A stretch of DNA of 64,000 nucleotides, from positions 1 through 64,000 of the forward strand of contig CAYQBG010000002.1 in the NCBI GenBank assembly GCA_964415675.1. Direction: 5' to 3'. Positions 24,749 through 33,787 of the stretch are shown piece by piece (the stretch's first letter is position 1; the number at the start of each line of letters is the position of its first letter). The translations under genes and the position numbers were made by a program. Source of the stretch: UBA5336 sp964415675. GTDB taxonomy: Bacteria; Pseudomonadota; Alphaproteobacteria; Caulobacterales; Hyphomonadaceae. Below the pieces are notes generated by a model. The model saw only the letters and a program-made list of their open reading frames with translations, was not told where the DNA came from and ran no database searches.

Positions 24749-24945
24749 TATCGCCGCCGCCTCCGGCCTCGCCACCAGACCCAGGCTGCTGCGCAAAGGC
24801 CTGCAACAAAGACCGAGATGCCGATAGGCGTTGCCCAGTTGCCGAGTTCGGGCTGCAGTTTGAACGCGATGCGTCGCCCCAGAATGGCCGAGACCAGCGC
24901 GATACTGAGCGGTGTGGCATAGCTGCGGAAGCGCGGCGCACTCAA
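24748..24945 (-). CDS. Small two-helix membrane protein inside the ccm operon
   Basis: A 65-residue protein encoded between ccmA and ccmB. The start overlaps the ccmA stop by 4 bases (ATGA) and the stop overlaps the ccmB start (TAATG), so it is clearly translated as part of the operon. Two hydrophobic stretches are visible (ATPLSIALVSAILG and ATPIGISVFVAGLCAAAWVW), and the C-terminus is a run of arginines. I do not recognise the family. It is not one of the standard CcmA-I proteins. An accessory role in the CcmAB transporter is inferred from position alone. Confidence 0.7.
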   Translation of the reverse strand: MSAPRFRSYATPLSIALVSAILGRRIAFKLQPELGNWATPIGISVFVAGLCAAAWVWWRGRRRRR

Positions 24946-25517
24946 AGACGCACCTCCCGGTCAGCGTCCATGCCGACCTCTCCGTGAACAGCTGCGATGA
25001 TGGCCCCGCCGGCGGCGCAGTGCTCGCGCATGTCGCGATTGAGCGCCTCTCTCGCATCGACGTCGAGGGCCGCAAAAGGCTCATCCATCAGCCAGAGGGG
25101 TCGCGGGTCGATTCTGAGCCGGGCAAGGGCTGTCCTCTGGCGCTGTCCTGCAGACAAGAGGCGTGCGGGCACATTGGCAGGGCGTTTCAGGCCGGCCTCG
25201 GCAAGCAGCCCGTCAAGATTCGCGTCAGGCATGCCCCAGGCCCGCGACCAGAGACGAAGATGCTCGCGCGGCGTTTCATGGGGCTTCAGTCCGGTACGGT
25301 GAGCGATCCAGTGGAACGTGCCGGTGCGTTGCACATGGCCTTCGGCAGGGCGGGTCAGCCCGGCCAGGACGCGCAGGAGCGTCGTCTTGCCTGCGCCATT
25401 GGCCCCGCGCAGCAGAAGGCTCTCCCCGCTTGACGCCGTCACATCGACATCGCGAAACAGAAGACGCTCGCCGCGAATGGCGGCCAGTCCGTTGGCAGAG
25501 ATGAGGCGCGCAGTCAT
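24942..25517 (-). CDS. ccmA: Haem exporter ATP-binding protein A
   Basis: The protein has 191 residues, a minimal ABC ATPase. Walker A is GANGAGKTT, the signature is LSAGQRQRTALAR and Walker B is PLWLMDEP, followed by an H-loop His in AAVHGE. Length and the AIRGERLLF start fit CcmA, which drives release of holo-CcmE. It is the first gene of the operon ccmA-orf-ccmB-ccmC-ccmD-ccmG. Confidence 0.95.
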   Translation of the reverse strand: MTARLISANGLAAIRGERLLFRDVDVTASSGESLLLRGANGAGKTTLLRVLAGLTRPAEGHVQRTGTFHWIAHRTGLKPHETPREHLRLWSRAWGMPDANLDGLLAEAGLKRPANVPARLLSAGQRQRTALARLRIDPRPLWLMDEPFAALDVDAREALNRDMREHCAAGGAIIAAVHGEVGMDADREVRL

Positions 25518-25567
25518 ACAAACCTGTTAAACGGCTTTGCGCACACCTGTCATCTGTTCGCACAGGC

Positions 25568-26044
25568 TCAGTGCGAGGCCGGGCAGCAGAAACTGGCATG
25601 TTCGACATGCCCCATCAGCCGGACGAACCCGTCATGACTGGTCTTGACCATTGTGCGGTGGTCGCCGCCCTCAAACCAGACCCATTCATTCTCGTCGAGT
25701 TCGTGATCCACGAGCGTCTTCATCCCATATAGCGAGCCGACAGGCGGAATCGCGCCGGGGGCGCAATCGAAGAAGAGGTCGTAAAGCTCTTGCTCACGGG
25801 CCAGGCCCAGCCGGTAGTGCATCAGGTCCTGCAAGGCTGTCAGGTTGACCATGCGGTCAGCGGGAAGAACTGCCATTGCGTAACCGTCCTCATGGTGGAC
25901 AACCACCGATTTGGCGACGCCATGGGCCGGCAGGTTGGCCCGGCGTGCAGCCGACAGCGTGGTCGGCGCGGCAGGGTGTTTGACGAGCTCGAAATCTATA
26001 CCCGAGCTCATCAGGTGGCATTGCAGTCGGGATGACAGGGACAT
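25568..26044 (-). CDS. YbaK/ProX-type aminoacyl-tRNA deacylase-like protein
   Basis: The protein has 158 residues with the ATG at 26044, preceded by GGAGGA. The YbaK fold is recognisable from VKHPAAPTTLSAARRAN, the catalytic-type Lys in GVAKSVVVHHEDG, and CAPGAIPPVGSLYGMKTLVD. Such proteins edit mischarged tRNAs in trans or have drifted to other roles; the specificity cannot be assigned. A His/Cys-rich tail (VEHASFCCPASH) is unusual. It stands alone on the minus strand upstream of ccmA. Confidence 0.85.
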   Translation of the reverse strand: MSLSSRLQCHLMSSGIDFELVKHPAAPTTLSAARRANLPAHGVAKSVVVHHEDGYAMAVLPADRMVNLTALQDLMHYRLGLAREQELYDLFFDCAPGAIPPVGSLYGMKTLVDHELDENEWVWFEGGDHRTMVKTSHDGFVRLMGHVEHASFCCPASH

Positions 26045-26209
26045 GGGTTTTTCCTCCGCAGTGTTGCGGGCGCGGACGGAAAACGGCCCTGTCATAGGGA
26101 TGTGGAGGCGGCGCGCCGCCCAGTCTGACATGGCAAGCCGCTTTCTGCGTCCGGCCAGTTCCCATAATGCCACAATTGACCCTGTGCCCCAAGTGACGCT
26201 TTGGAAAGC

Positions 26210-27148
26210 TCAGGTTTGCCAGCGCAATGTCTGCGCCTCCAGCCGGTTTTCGAAGCGGCGGCCTTCCCGGCGTGCAGACTGCCATTCCGTTTTTAGCTGC
26301 ATATACCAGACAAATTGCCGGTCGCTGTCGCCCAGAAGCATGCCCTTGCCCCCATGCGCCTCATTTTCGCGGCGCAGGCGCATGATCTCGACATCCTGAT
26401 CGAGAAAAGGCTTTGCTGCCAGCGGCACGAAGGGCCGGATCAGTGACAGGACAGGCGAGTTCCAGTAGAAAATCTGCCGCAGTCGTGTGTAGCGTTCATC
26501 TATGGGCGTCAGTGCCGTCAGGCCGAGCACCGTATGCTTGCGGTTCTCGATATATTCGGCGCGCAGGCCGGGCAGGCGAAACTCGATCCGCACGCCGATC
26601 CTGCCGCCGATCAGCTTGTAGATATCGGAATTGACCGGCGCATGCGGTGTCATGGTGAAGCCGAAATCATTCGGTTCGAAGCGTTTTGTCTTTTCCTTGA
26701 GGATCCCATTGCCACGCCAGAGCGGACTTTTGTGCACGAATGGCGTATGGGCCGGATCGAGCAAGCCGTAGGCGGCGTCATCCTGATGAGCCGGAATGAC
26801 GACTTCGGCGCAATAGCGCACCTTGCCCTTCGGGCCGCCGAGACGGCGCGGCTCCGCCAGGGCATCGATCGCACCCGCGCCCGGGCCCTGATGGAAATAC
26901 CAGATCAGGTCCTCGCTTTCGGCAATCCGGGCCGGGCGTCCATTGAACAGGCCGGTCAAATCGCCGCCACGGCTGCGGGCCAGTTCAAGGCGCCCAGTGC
27001 ACACTGTTGTCACAACGTACTGGCCAGGCCTGACCTGTCGGCTGAGGCCGGCCACATACCAGACATCGGAAATCAGCGTTTCACCAACCGGCGCGCCGGT
27101 GCTGCCGGCCGCAGCCTGTTCAGCGTCCGCGCAGGTCGCCTCAAACAT
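26210..27148 (-). CDS. Aromatic-ring-hydroxylating oxygenase-like protein lacking the Rieske domain
   Basis: The protein has 312 residues. The beginning (ISDVWYVAGLSRQVRPGQYV) is the usual N-terminus of Rieske oxygenase alpha subunits, and the second half has the mononuclear-iron motif region DDAAYGLLDPAHTPFVHKS with Asp and two His. The CxH and CxxH cluster ligands expected in between are absent: the sequence passes from LTGLFNGRPARI directly to SEDLIWYFHQGPG. About 70 residues are therefore missing relative to the family, with the frame intact. Either the protein has lost electron input and serves another role, or it belongs to a Rieske-free subfamily. The start has GGGG about 8 bases upstream. 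Confidence 0.8.
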   Translation of the reverse strand: MFEATCADAEQAAAGSTGAPVGETLISDVWYVAGLSRQVRPGQYVVTTVCTGRLELARSRGGDLTGLFNGRPARIAESEDLIWYFHQGPGAGAIDALAEPRRLGGPKGKVRYCAEVVIPAHQDDAAYGLLDPAHTPFVHKSPLWRGNGILKEKTKRFEPNDFGFTMTPHAPVNSDIYKLIGGRIGVRIEFRLPGLRAEYIENRKHTVLGLTALTPIDERYTRLRQIFYWNSPVLSLIRPFVPLAAKPFLDQDVEIMRLRRENEAHGGKGMLLGDSDRQFVWYMQLKTEWQSARREGRRFENRLEAQTLRWQT

Positions 27149-27387
27149 CGCATTTTCCCCTTGTTCACACGATTGTGAGGGAGGATCAGGCGCCTATCAA
27201 GGAAAATCGAAGCGCCCGGCCCAGATTGAGGAGGGTGCCTTAAGATCGGCCCCTGCGACCAAAGCCGCGCCAGCCCGTGATTGCGTCTTGCGCCGATGGG
27301 GCCTAAACACGGAGCAGAATCTGTGCGCCGCCGGCGGGGCTGCCGGGGCGCCCTTATCTTGACACCCAGCACAAGCGAGGCCCTTCC

Positions 27388-30159
27388 ATGCCGTCCCTCG
27401 ACAGTTTCAATGCCAAACGCACAATCGAAGCCGGTGGCAAAACCTATACCTATTATTCACTGGAAGCGGCCGCCGAGAACGGTCTTGGCGACGTGTCGCG
27501 CCTTCCCGCTTCGCTGAAGGTCCTTCTGGAAAACCTCCTGCGCAATGAAGATGGCAAGGCGGTGACGAAGGAAGACATCAAGGCCATGGCTGCCTGGCTC
27601 GACAACAAGGGTGCGGTGAGTCATGAGATCGCCTATCAGCCGGCCCGCGTGCTGATGCAGGATTTCACCGGCGTGCCTGCCGTGGTCGATCTGGCCGCCA
27701 TGCGTGACGCTGCGAAAAAGCTGGGCGCCAAGGCCGATGCCATCAACCCGCAAGTGCCGGTGGACCTTGTCATCGACCATTCGGTGATGGTCGATCATTT
27801 CGCCGGTCCCCAGAGCTTTACGCGCAATGTCGAGCGCGAATATGAGCGCAATGGCGAGCGCTACAAATTCCTGAAATGGGGCGCGAAGGCCTTCCGGAAT
27901 TTCCGCGTGGTCCCGCCCGGCACCGGCATCTGCCACCAGGTCAATCTTGAATATCTTGGCCAGACCGTGTGGACGAAAGATGAGGGTGGTGAGACGATTG
28001 CCTATCCCGACACTTGTGTTGGCACCGACAGCCACACAACCATGATCAACGGGCTTGCCGTGCTGGGTTGGGGCGTTGGCGGGATCGAGGCAGAGGCCGC
28101 TATGCTCGGCCAGCCGGTCTCCATGCTGATCCCGGAAGTCATCGGCTTCAAGCTGACCGGCAAGCTGCCGGAAGGCGCAACCGCCACCGATCTTGTCCTG
28201 ACCGTGGTCGAGATGCTGCGCGCGAAAGGCGTGGTCGGGAAATTCGTTGAATTCTATGGCGAAGGCCTGGCCCATCTCACGCTCGAAGACGAAGCGACGA
28301 TTGCGAACATGGCGCCGGAATACGGCGCGACCTGCGGGTTCTTCCCGGTCGATGACGAGACAATCAGCTACCTGTCCGACACGGGTCGCGATCCGGGGCG
28401 TGTGGCGCTGGTGGAAGCTTATGCCAAGGCCCAGGGATACTGGGCGCCGGACATGGCCGAGCCGGTCTACACTGACATGCTGCATCTCGACCTCGACACG
28501 GTGCGCCCCTCCATTGCCGGGCCAAAGCGCCCGCAGGACCGGATCGCACTCGATGATGCGGCGACAGCCTTCAGAGATGCCGTGGTCGATATTCGCGGGG
28601 GGCGGCGTGATCCCAAGGTGGCTGCAGCGACCGGTGGAGAAAGCCGTTTCGTCGACGAGGGCGCCAATGGCGTGAACACGGCCCCGGACGATCATGCTGT
28701 CGAGCATTTCGCGGTCGAGGATCACGACTTCAAACTGCATGATGGCTCGGTGGTGATCGCAGCGATCACTTCGTGCACCAACACGTCCAACCCTTCCGTT
28801 ATGCTGGCCGCCGGCCTGGTCGCCAAGAAAGCGCGCGAGAAGGGCCTCACCGTTAAGCCCTGGGTGAAAACCTCGCTTGCCCCGGGCAGCCAGGTCGTCA
28901 CCGATTATCTCGAAAAGGCTGGCCTGCAGGACGATCTCGACGCGCTTGGATTCAATCTTGTGGGCTATGGTTGCACCACCTGTATCGGCAATTCCGGCCC
29001 GCTCCCGCCGGCGATTTCGAAGGCGATCAACCAAAACGACCTTGTCGCCGCCTCGGTTCTGTCCGGCAATCGCAATTTCGAGGGCCGGATCAGCCAGGAT
29101 GTGCGTGCGAATTATCTCGCTTCGCCGCCGCTGGTGGTCGCTTACGCCATTGCCGGTTCCATGCATGTCGATGTGGCCAATGGGCCGATTGGCAAGGACA
29201 GTGACGGAAACGACGTCTTCCTGAAGGATATCTGGCCGACCAGCCAGGAGGTCGCCGATGTGATGCGCTCGGCGGTCACACCGGAAATGTTCCGCTCGCG
29301 CTACGCCGACGTGTTCAAGGGCGATGAGCGCTGGCAGGATATCGCGGTCGAGGGCGGGGAGACCTATGACTGGCCGCCCGGATCGACCTATGTTCAGAAC
29401 CCACCCTATTTCGAGGGCATGACGCTGGATGTGGACGCTCCGGAGGATGTCAGCTCGGCCCGTATTCTCGGCCTGTTTGCCGATTCCATCACCACGGACC
29501 ACATCTCCCCGGCCGGTGCGATCAAGGCCGACAGCCCGGCGGGTCGCTACCTGCAGGGTCACCAGGTTCCGCCGCTGGAGTTCAACTCCTATGGTTCGCG
29601 GCGCGGCAATCATGAAGTGATGATGCGCGGCACATTCGCCAATATTCGTATCAAGAACCAGATGGTGCCAGGCGTGGAGGGCGGTGTGACCCTGCACCAG
29701 CCGGCTGGCGACCAGATGGCGATCTATGACGCGGCGATGAAATATGCCGAGGCGGACACGCCGCTGGTTGTCATGGCCGGAGAGCAATATGGCACCGGCT
29801 CCTCGCGCGACTGGGCGGCCAAGGGCACAATCCTTCTGGGCGTGAAAGCCGTGATTGCTGGCAGTTTCGAGCGTATTCACCGCTCCAACCTGATCGGCAT
29901 GGGCGTGCTGCCTTTGCAGTTCAAGGATGGAGAAGGCTGGCAGGAACTGGGCCTGACCGGTGATGAGCAGGTCTCGATCTCCGGCATTGCCAATATCGAG
30001 CCACGCCAGAATGTCGACGTGATCGTGAAAATGGCTGACGGATCGGAAAAGACCGTTACCACCACGGTGCGGATCGATACTGATAATGAGCTCGATTATT
30101 ACCGCAATGGCGGAATCCTGCACTTCGTGCTGCGCAATCTCGCGCGCGAGGCAGCATGA
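27388..30159 (+). CDS. acnA: Aconitate hydratase
   Basis: The protein has 923 residues, the full length of an AcnA/IRP-type aconitase. Cluster ligands are seen in ITSCTNTSNPSVM and GYGCTTCIGNSGPL. The N-terminal VLLENLLRNEDG and the C-terminal swivel-domain motif QYGTGSSRDWAAKG are intact. It isomerises citrate to isocitrate in the TCA cycle. It is monocistronic, with a 240-base upstream gap and a hairpin after the stop. A very long antisense frame in this gene is a codon-bias shadow. Confidence 0.97.
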   Translation: MPSLDSFNAKRTIEAGGKTYTYYSLEAAAENGLGDVSRLPASLKVLLENLLRNEDGKAVTKEDIKAMAAWLDNKGAVSHEIAYQPARVLMQDFTGVPAVVDLAAMRDAAKKLGAKADAINPQVPVDLVIDHSVMVDHFAGPQSFTRNVEREYERNGERYKFLKWGAKAFRNFRVVPPGTGICHQVNLEYLGQTVWTKDEGGETIAYPDTCVGTDSHTTMINGLAVLGWGVGGIEAEAAMLGQPVSMLIPEVIGFKLTGKLPEGATATDLVLTVVEMLRAKGVVGKFVEFYGEGLAHLTLEDEATIANMAPEYGATCGFFPVDDETISYLSDTGRDPGRVALVEAYAKAQGYWAPDMAEPVYTDMLHLDLDTVRPSIAGPKRPQDRIALDDAATAFRDAVVDIRGGRRDPKVAAATGGESRFVDEGANGVNTAPDDHAVEHFAVEDHDFKLHDGSVVIAAITSCTNTSNPSVMLAAGLVAKKAREKGLTVKPWVKTSLAPGSQVVTDYLEKAGLQDDLDALGFNLVGYGCTTCIGNSGPLPPAISKAINQNDLVAASVLSGNRNFEGRISQDVRANYLASPPLVVAYAIAGSMHVDVANGPIGKDSDGNDVFLKDIWPTSQEVADVMRSAVTPEMFRSRYADVFKGDERWQDIAVEGGETYDWPPGSTYVQNPPYFEGMTLDVDAPEDVSSARILGLFADSITTDHISPAGAIKADSPAGRYLQGHQVPPLEFNSYGSRRGNHEVMMRGTFANIRIKNQMVPGVEGGVTLHQPAGDQMAIYDAAMKYAEADTPLVVMAGEQYGTGSSRDWAAKGTILLGVKAVIAGSFERIHRSNLIGMGVLPLQFKDGEGWQELGLTGDEQVSISGIANIEPRQNVDVIVKMADGSEKTVTTTVRIDTDNELDYYRNGGILHFVLRNLAREAA

Positions 30160-30182
30160 TCGCTGGATGCTAAACCTGATTG

Positions 30183-30212
30183 GGCCCGCACGTGTTTCGG
30201 CAGGTGCGGGCC
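30183..30212 (+). terminator. Hairpin downstream of acnA
   Basis: GGCCCGCAC (30183-30191) pairs perfectly with GTGCGGGCC (30204-30212) around a 12-base loop, 25 bases after the acnA stop. The following T-run is short (TTCAATGT), so it is a weak intrinsic terminator or an mRNA 3'-end stabiliser. Confidence 0.6.
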
Positions 30213-30277
30213 TTCAATGTCAGCACTTCACAACCCTTTGACTGTCTGTTCAGCGCGCAAGCGACTATGTGATCGAC

Positions 30278-30913
30278 ATGCTCAAGCCTATCGCCATATG
30301 TCTCGCCATCCTGACGCTCGCCCTGCCGGCGAGCGCACGAACGACACTTATCGAGCTTTTCGCGTCGCATAATTGCAGCGCATCGGACAAGGCGCATCAA
30401 ACGCTGGCAAAACTGGACGCCGCGCGCGACGATTTGCTGATCCTCACCTGGGCGGTGGATTATTGGGACTATCTTGGCGAGGATGACCCCATGGCCACGC
30501 CGCAGGGCATGGCGAGGCAGGCCGGATATGTCGACAAGTTCGGCCTGCGCGGCGCCTACACGCCGCAAACCGTCTATAATGGCACTGTGCAATGCCCGGG
30601 CAACAGGCCGCGCGATGTCGAACGCGCCATCTCGCAGGCCCGGAGCCAGATCGATGAGGGCGCACAGATCAACCTGGACGGCACACGCGCTCAGGTGACA
30701 GGAGATCAGGCCGGGGAAGTCCTGTTTGTCGAATTCCTGTCGGCCGAACAGTCCAATGGCCACATGATCCACCCGGTGACGAAAATCAGCCCGCTTGGCG
30801 TGCATCAGGGCGAGGTGTCAGACTGGTCCTTGCCCGCTTGCGAAAGCGGATGTGCCCTGATCCTGCAAGACGCCGGCAGCCAGGATGTCCTGGCAGTGAG
30901 GCGGATAAAGTAA
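30278..30913 (+). CDS. DUF1223 secreted thioredoxin-like protein
   Basis: The protein has 211 residues with a signal peptide (AICLAILTLALPASARTT). The DUF1223 family is recognised by TLIELFASHNC at the start of the mature part and by WAVDYWDYLGEDDPMATP and YTPQTVYNG. Most relatives carry a CxxC pair after ELF; here the second Cys is Ser (NCSASDK), so redox activity is doubtful. The ATG at 30278 gives the best signal peptide; a GTG at 30269 is an alternative. Periplasmic location inferred. Confidence 0.82.
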   Translation: MLKPIAICLAILTLALPASARTTLIELFASHNCSASDKAHQTLAKLDAARDDLLILTWAVDYWDYLGEDDPMATPQGMARQAGYVDKFGLRGAYTPQTVYNGTVQCPGNRPRDVERAISQARSQIDEGAQINLDGTRAQVTGDQAGEVLFVEFLSAEQSNGHMIHPVTKISPLGVHQGEVSDWSLPACESGCALILQDAGSQDVLAVRRIK

Positions 30914-30921
30914 GGCCCGGT

Positions 30922-31866
30922 TCAGTCATTGCGCCGGCCCGGCGTTGCGATGCCGGTCACGATCCGCCGTCGCAACAATTCCCGCCGAAAACGGTAAAGT
31001 TCGGCCGGCCGCCCGCCCGTAGAGGTTTCCATCGCGCCGGTGCCCTCTACAAGGCCTGTCTTGTCGAGGGCGCGGCGGAAATTCTGCTTGTGCAGCGTCA
31101 GGCCGAGAAGGCCTTCGCAGGTGCGTTGCAGCGCTGACAGTGTAAATCGCTCAGGCATGAGCTCGAACAGGACGGGCCTGTATTTCAGCTTTCCGCGCAG
31201 CCGCGAGATGGCGGTGGCGAGGATCCGGCGATGGTCTGACGCCATCGGTTCACCGAAATGCGGGCGCTCGGACGGCAATCCGCTGTCGCGCGCGCATTCG
31301 GCGACAAGGCCAGCCTCATAGAGCAGCTCATAGCGCTCAAGCACCCGTTCTTCGATCCAGCCATGCCCATCGCAACCAAAGGCGAGCCGGGCGCGATCCA
31401 GCCTGTCGGCATGTCCGGCAGCCCAGGATTTCAGCTGCGGGAGGATACCCTCATTTATCAGGGGCGGGCGTCCATTGCGATGGTCTTCCCAAGGGAAGAA
31501 AGCATACCAGCCCCGCCAGTCAGCGCTGAAGCTCGTATCAATCTCCGCGGCCTCTGGCGTCAGCGCCAGATAGCTGACCGAGATCACGCGGGCCTGGCCC
31601 GGGCCATTTGACAGGCGCGCATCGGGTGTTTCGCGCCCACGGTCGCCGAAAGTGTAGAGCTGTTCGACATAGCCGAGTTCGAAACCGGTCTGTTCGCGCA
31701 CCCAGCCACGCAGGCCGAGCTCGAATGTGCGGTGGCCCTCGGGGTCGAATGCACCGAAGGGAAGTTCAGACAGGCCGTCTGTCCGGCGCGTCGCCAGCAC
31801 GCGCGGACGGTCGGTTTCTGCCGCCACGATCACCGCCGACAGGCCAATGATCAGCGGAAGGCTCAA
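30922..31866 (-). CDS. NrtR-like NUDIX/winged-helix regulator
   Basis: The protein has 314 residues. The N-terminal NUDIX fold has a degenerate box (GHRTFELGLRGWVREQTGFEL) that lacks the catalytic Glu pair, so hydrolase activity is unlikely. The C-terminal ~80 residues form the NrtR winged helix (LHKQNFRRALDKTGLVEGTG, GGRPAELYRFRRELL). NrtR proteins bind ADP-ribose-type ligands and repress NAD-metabolism genes. The TTG start overlaps the stop of the HD-hydrolase gene by 4 bases, showing coupling. No NAD gene is nearby, so targets would be elsewhere. Confidence 0.82.
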   Translation of the reverse strand: MSLPLIIGLSAVIVAAETDRPRVLATRRTDGLSELPFGAFDPEGHRTFELGLRGWVREQTGFELGYVEQLYTFGDRGRETPDARLSNGPGQARVISVSYLALTPEAAEIDTSFSADWRGWYAFFPWEDHRNGRPPLINEGILPQLKSWAAGHADRLDRARLAFGCDGHGWIEERVLERYELLYEAGLVAECARDSGLPSERPHFGEPMASDHRRILATAISRLRGKLKYRPVLFELMPERFTLSALQRTCEGLLGLTLHKQNFRRALDKTGLVEGTGAMETSTGGRPAELYRFRRELLRRRIVTGIATPGRRND

Positions 31867-32492
31867 GCCGCACCCGCCTTTGACAGGATCATTTCGTCAA
31901 TCTCGTAATGACGATCCAGGAATGCTTTCTGGGCCGCATCCGGCGCCTGCGGATCTAATGACAGGGCGAGGCCCTCCTCAGGCTGGATAAAGAACCGGTC
32001 GGCCTCCTCGCGTGTAAAGCCAGCCAGCTGGACCGCCTCCAGCCAGGCACAGATCAGGTCGGCGCGTTTGATGAGTTTCCTGACCGATGCGGGCAGGTGG
32101 GCCGGCAGTCCAAACCGCAGATGGATTGCTCGTTCGAGACGCTTCTCCACCGATTTGTAATCATCGCCGAGCACCGCCTTGAACGGTGAGATCATGTCAC
32201 CGACAACATATTCCGGCGCATCATGCAGCAGTGCAGCAAGACGCATCCGCTCGGGCAGATCCGGCCTCAGCCGCCCGACCAGTTCCTCGACCACGAGCGA
32301 GTGTTGCGCGACCGAAAAGGCATAAGGTCCGGTCGTCTGGCCATTCCAGCGCGCCACGCGCGCCAGCCCATGGGCGATATCCTCGATCTCCACATCCAGC
32401 GGCGAGGGATCGAGCAGGTCGAGCCGCCGGCCGGACAGCATGCGTTGCCAGGCGCGCGCGGGCACTTTTCGGGGGACGTCAGATTGGCTCAT
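31863..32492 (-). CDS. HD-domain phosphohydrolase (YfbR-like)
   Basis: The protein has 209 residues. Metal ligands of the HD superfamily are seen in FSVAQHS, LAALLHDAPEYVVGDMISP and KRADLICAWLEA. The pattern HDAPE-YVVGDM is shared with YfbR-type 5'-nucleotidases and related nucleotide hydrolases. It is translationally coupled to the NrtR-like regulator downstream, suggesting a nucleotide-related role. Exact substrate not assignable. Confidence 0.87.
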   Translation of the reverse strand: MSQSDVPRKVPARAWQRMLSGRRLDLLDPSPLDVEIEDIAHGLARVARWNGQTTGPYAFSVAQHSLVVEELVGRLRPDLPERMRLAALLHDAPEYVVGDMISPFKAVLGDDYKSVEKRLERAIHLRFGLPAHLPASVRKLIKRADLICAWLEAVQLAGFTREEADRFFIQPEEGLALSLDPQAPDAAQKAFLDRHYEIDEMILSKAGAA

Positions 32493-32681
32493 GCTTGCAC
32501 AAATAGTTTAATCGCCTCCAGCCGTCACCCGGCTGCGGCACCGGTTCTTGCCGCGAAGATTAATATTGGCCGGGTGATCAGTTACGCTTTCGGCGCGAGC
32601 GAGCCGTCATTTCCCAAATCAGCGTTAAGGATTGCGGGGCATACTCACCCTGCACGAGGAAATGAGACCGAGGCATTGGTG

Positions 32682-32834
32682 ATGATCGAGATGATGGTGG
32701 ACTGGGCGCGCGAACCGGTGACGTCCTGGTGGGTCCTGGGTTTGGCGGGACTGGTGATCGGCGTTGAAGCCGTCCGCCAGTCTCGCGAGGCTCTCTGGGG
32801 TGATCTCTTCTCCGACGAGTTCGAGGACGAATAA
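32682..32834 (+). CDS. Small single-TM hypothetical protein
   Basis: A 50-residue frame starting at the ATG at 32682 with GAGG about 8 bases upstream. It has one hydrophobic helix (VTSWWVLGLAGLVIGVEAV) and an acidic tail (FSDEFEDE). The composition looks like a genuine small inner-membrane protein, but I do not recognise a family. The surrounding non-coding stretches 32493-32681 and 32835-33105 show nothing else. Confidence 0.45.
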   Translation: MIEMMVDWAREPVTSWWVLGLAGLVIGVEAVRQSREALWGDLFSDEFEDE

Positions 32835-33105
32835 GGCGCACCTGGACGTGACCGCCGGGGCTTGCCAGGCGCGGTCGTTGCCCGCTTCCCGCATGACCTG
32901 GCGACGAGAAGCGCAGTTCCGGGACGTCCCGCGACAAGGCTATTGGCTTTTGTGGGTATCGACGCTGACGGTGGAGCCCCCGGCTCAGCGCCGGGATCCA
33001 GGCTTTCAGAGGCGGCAATGGCAATACAGGGCAAAATCAGCGACATGGCCTGTGCGGGTCTGATGCAGCCAGATTTGGCGCAGGTTCAAGGTCCGGGGCC
33101 GGGTG

Positions 33106-33717
33106 TCAGGCCAGGCCGCCATCGATGGCCCTTATCACTATATCGGTGCGGTTGCGCGCTTCCAGCTTGTCGCTGATCGATCGAAGGTGCAGCTTCACCG
33201 TGGTTTCGGCAATATCGAGGCTGCGGGCGATCTCCTTGTTGGAACGGCCCTGACGCAGCTCGAAAAGAACTTCGTGTTCCCGCGCCGACAGCCCTCCCTT
33301 CAAGAGCCTGGTTCCTTCGGCGCCATTCATGAACTCCATCGGGACATAGGTCTCGCCGGAGGCCACGAGGCGCACGGCATTTATCAGGGACCGACCGGCC
33401 AGGGTCTTCGGCACGAAGCCTTTCACACCAAGCCGCAGCGCCGCGCGCACGTCACCGGACTGGGCGCTGCCCGACATGATCACCACGGGCGTCTCGCCGA
33501 CGGCGCGCACCATGCGTTCAGCCCCATCGAGACCGTTCATGCCTGGCATGCGCAGGTCCAGCAAAATGACATCGAAAGCCTCCGCTCCGGCCACCTTTGC
33601 CATCGCGGAGTCGAGATCGCAGGCCGTTTCCACGCTGACCGCCGGATCGTCCTTCATCAGAAGGGCGCCCAGCGCATCGCGAACAAGATCGTGATCATCG
33701 GCCAGAAGCAACCGCAC
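33106..33717 (-). CDS. NarL/FixJ-type response regulator
   Basis: The protein has 203 residues. The receiver has LLLADDHDLVRDAL, phospho-Asp in VILLDLRMPG, VVIMSGSA and Lys in GFVPKTL. The LuxR-type HTH has LSAREHEVLFELRQGRSNKEIARSLDIAETTVKLHL. The gene is the last on the minus strand after the usher gene, 70 bases away, so it may be part of the pilus locus. With the H-NOX/hybrid kinase at the other end it forms a plausible NO-to-pilus signal pathway. Autoregulation of the pilus operon is inferred only. Confidence 0.92.
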   Translation of the reverse strand: MRLLLADDHDLVRDALGALLMKDDPAVSVETACDLDSAMAKVAGAEAFDVILLDLRMPGMNGLDGAERMVRAVGETPVVIMSGSAQSGDVRAALRLGVKGFVPKTLAGRSLINAVRLVASGETYVPMEFMNGAEGTRLLKGGLSAREHEVLFELRQGRSNKEIARSLDIAETTVKLHLRSISDKLEARNRTDIVIRAIDGGLA

Positions 33718-33787
33718 GGGGCTTCTCCATTTGAACTGAGAGCCTTTCTGCGCATAACCGGGTTAGCTGATCATTTAGATTTTCCGA

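Noticed and set aside
27457..30123. 888-codon open frame antisense to acnA
   Set aside because: It mirrors the aconitase gene almost end to end. Its translation has no domain-like pattern and follows from the strong codon bias of acnA.
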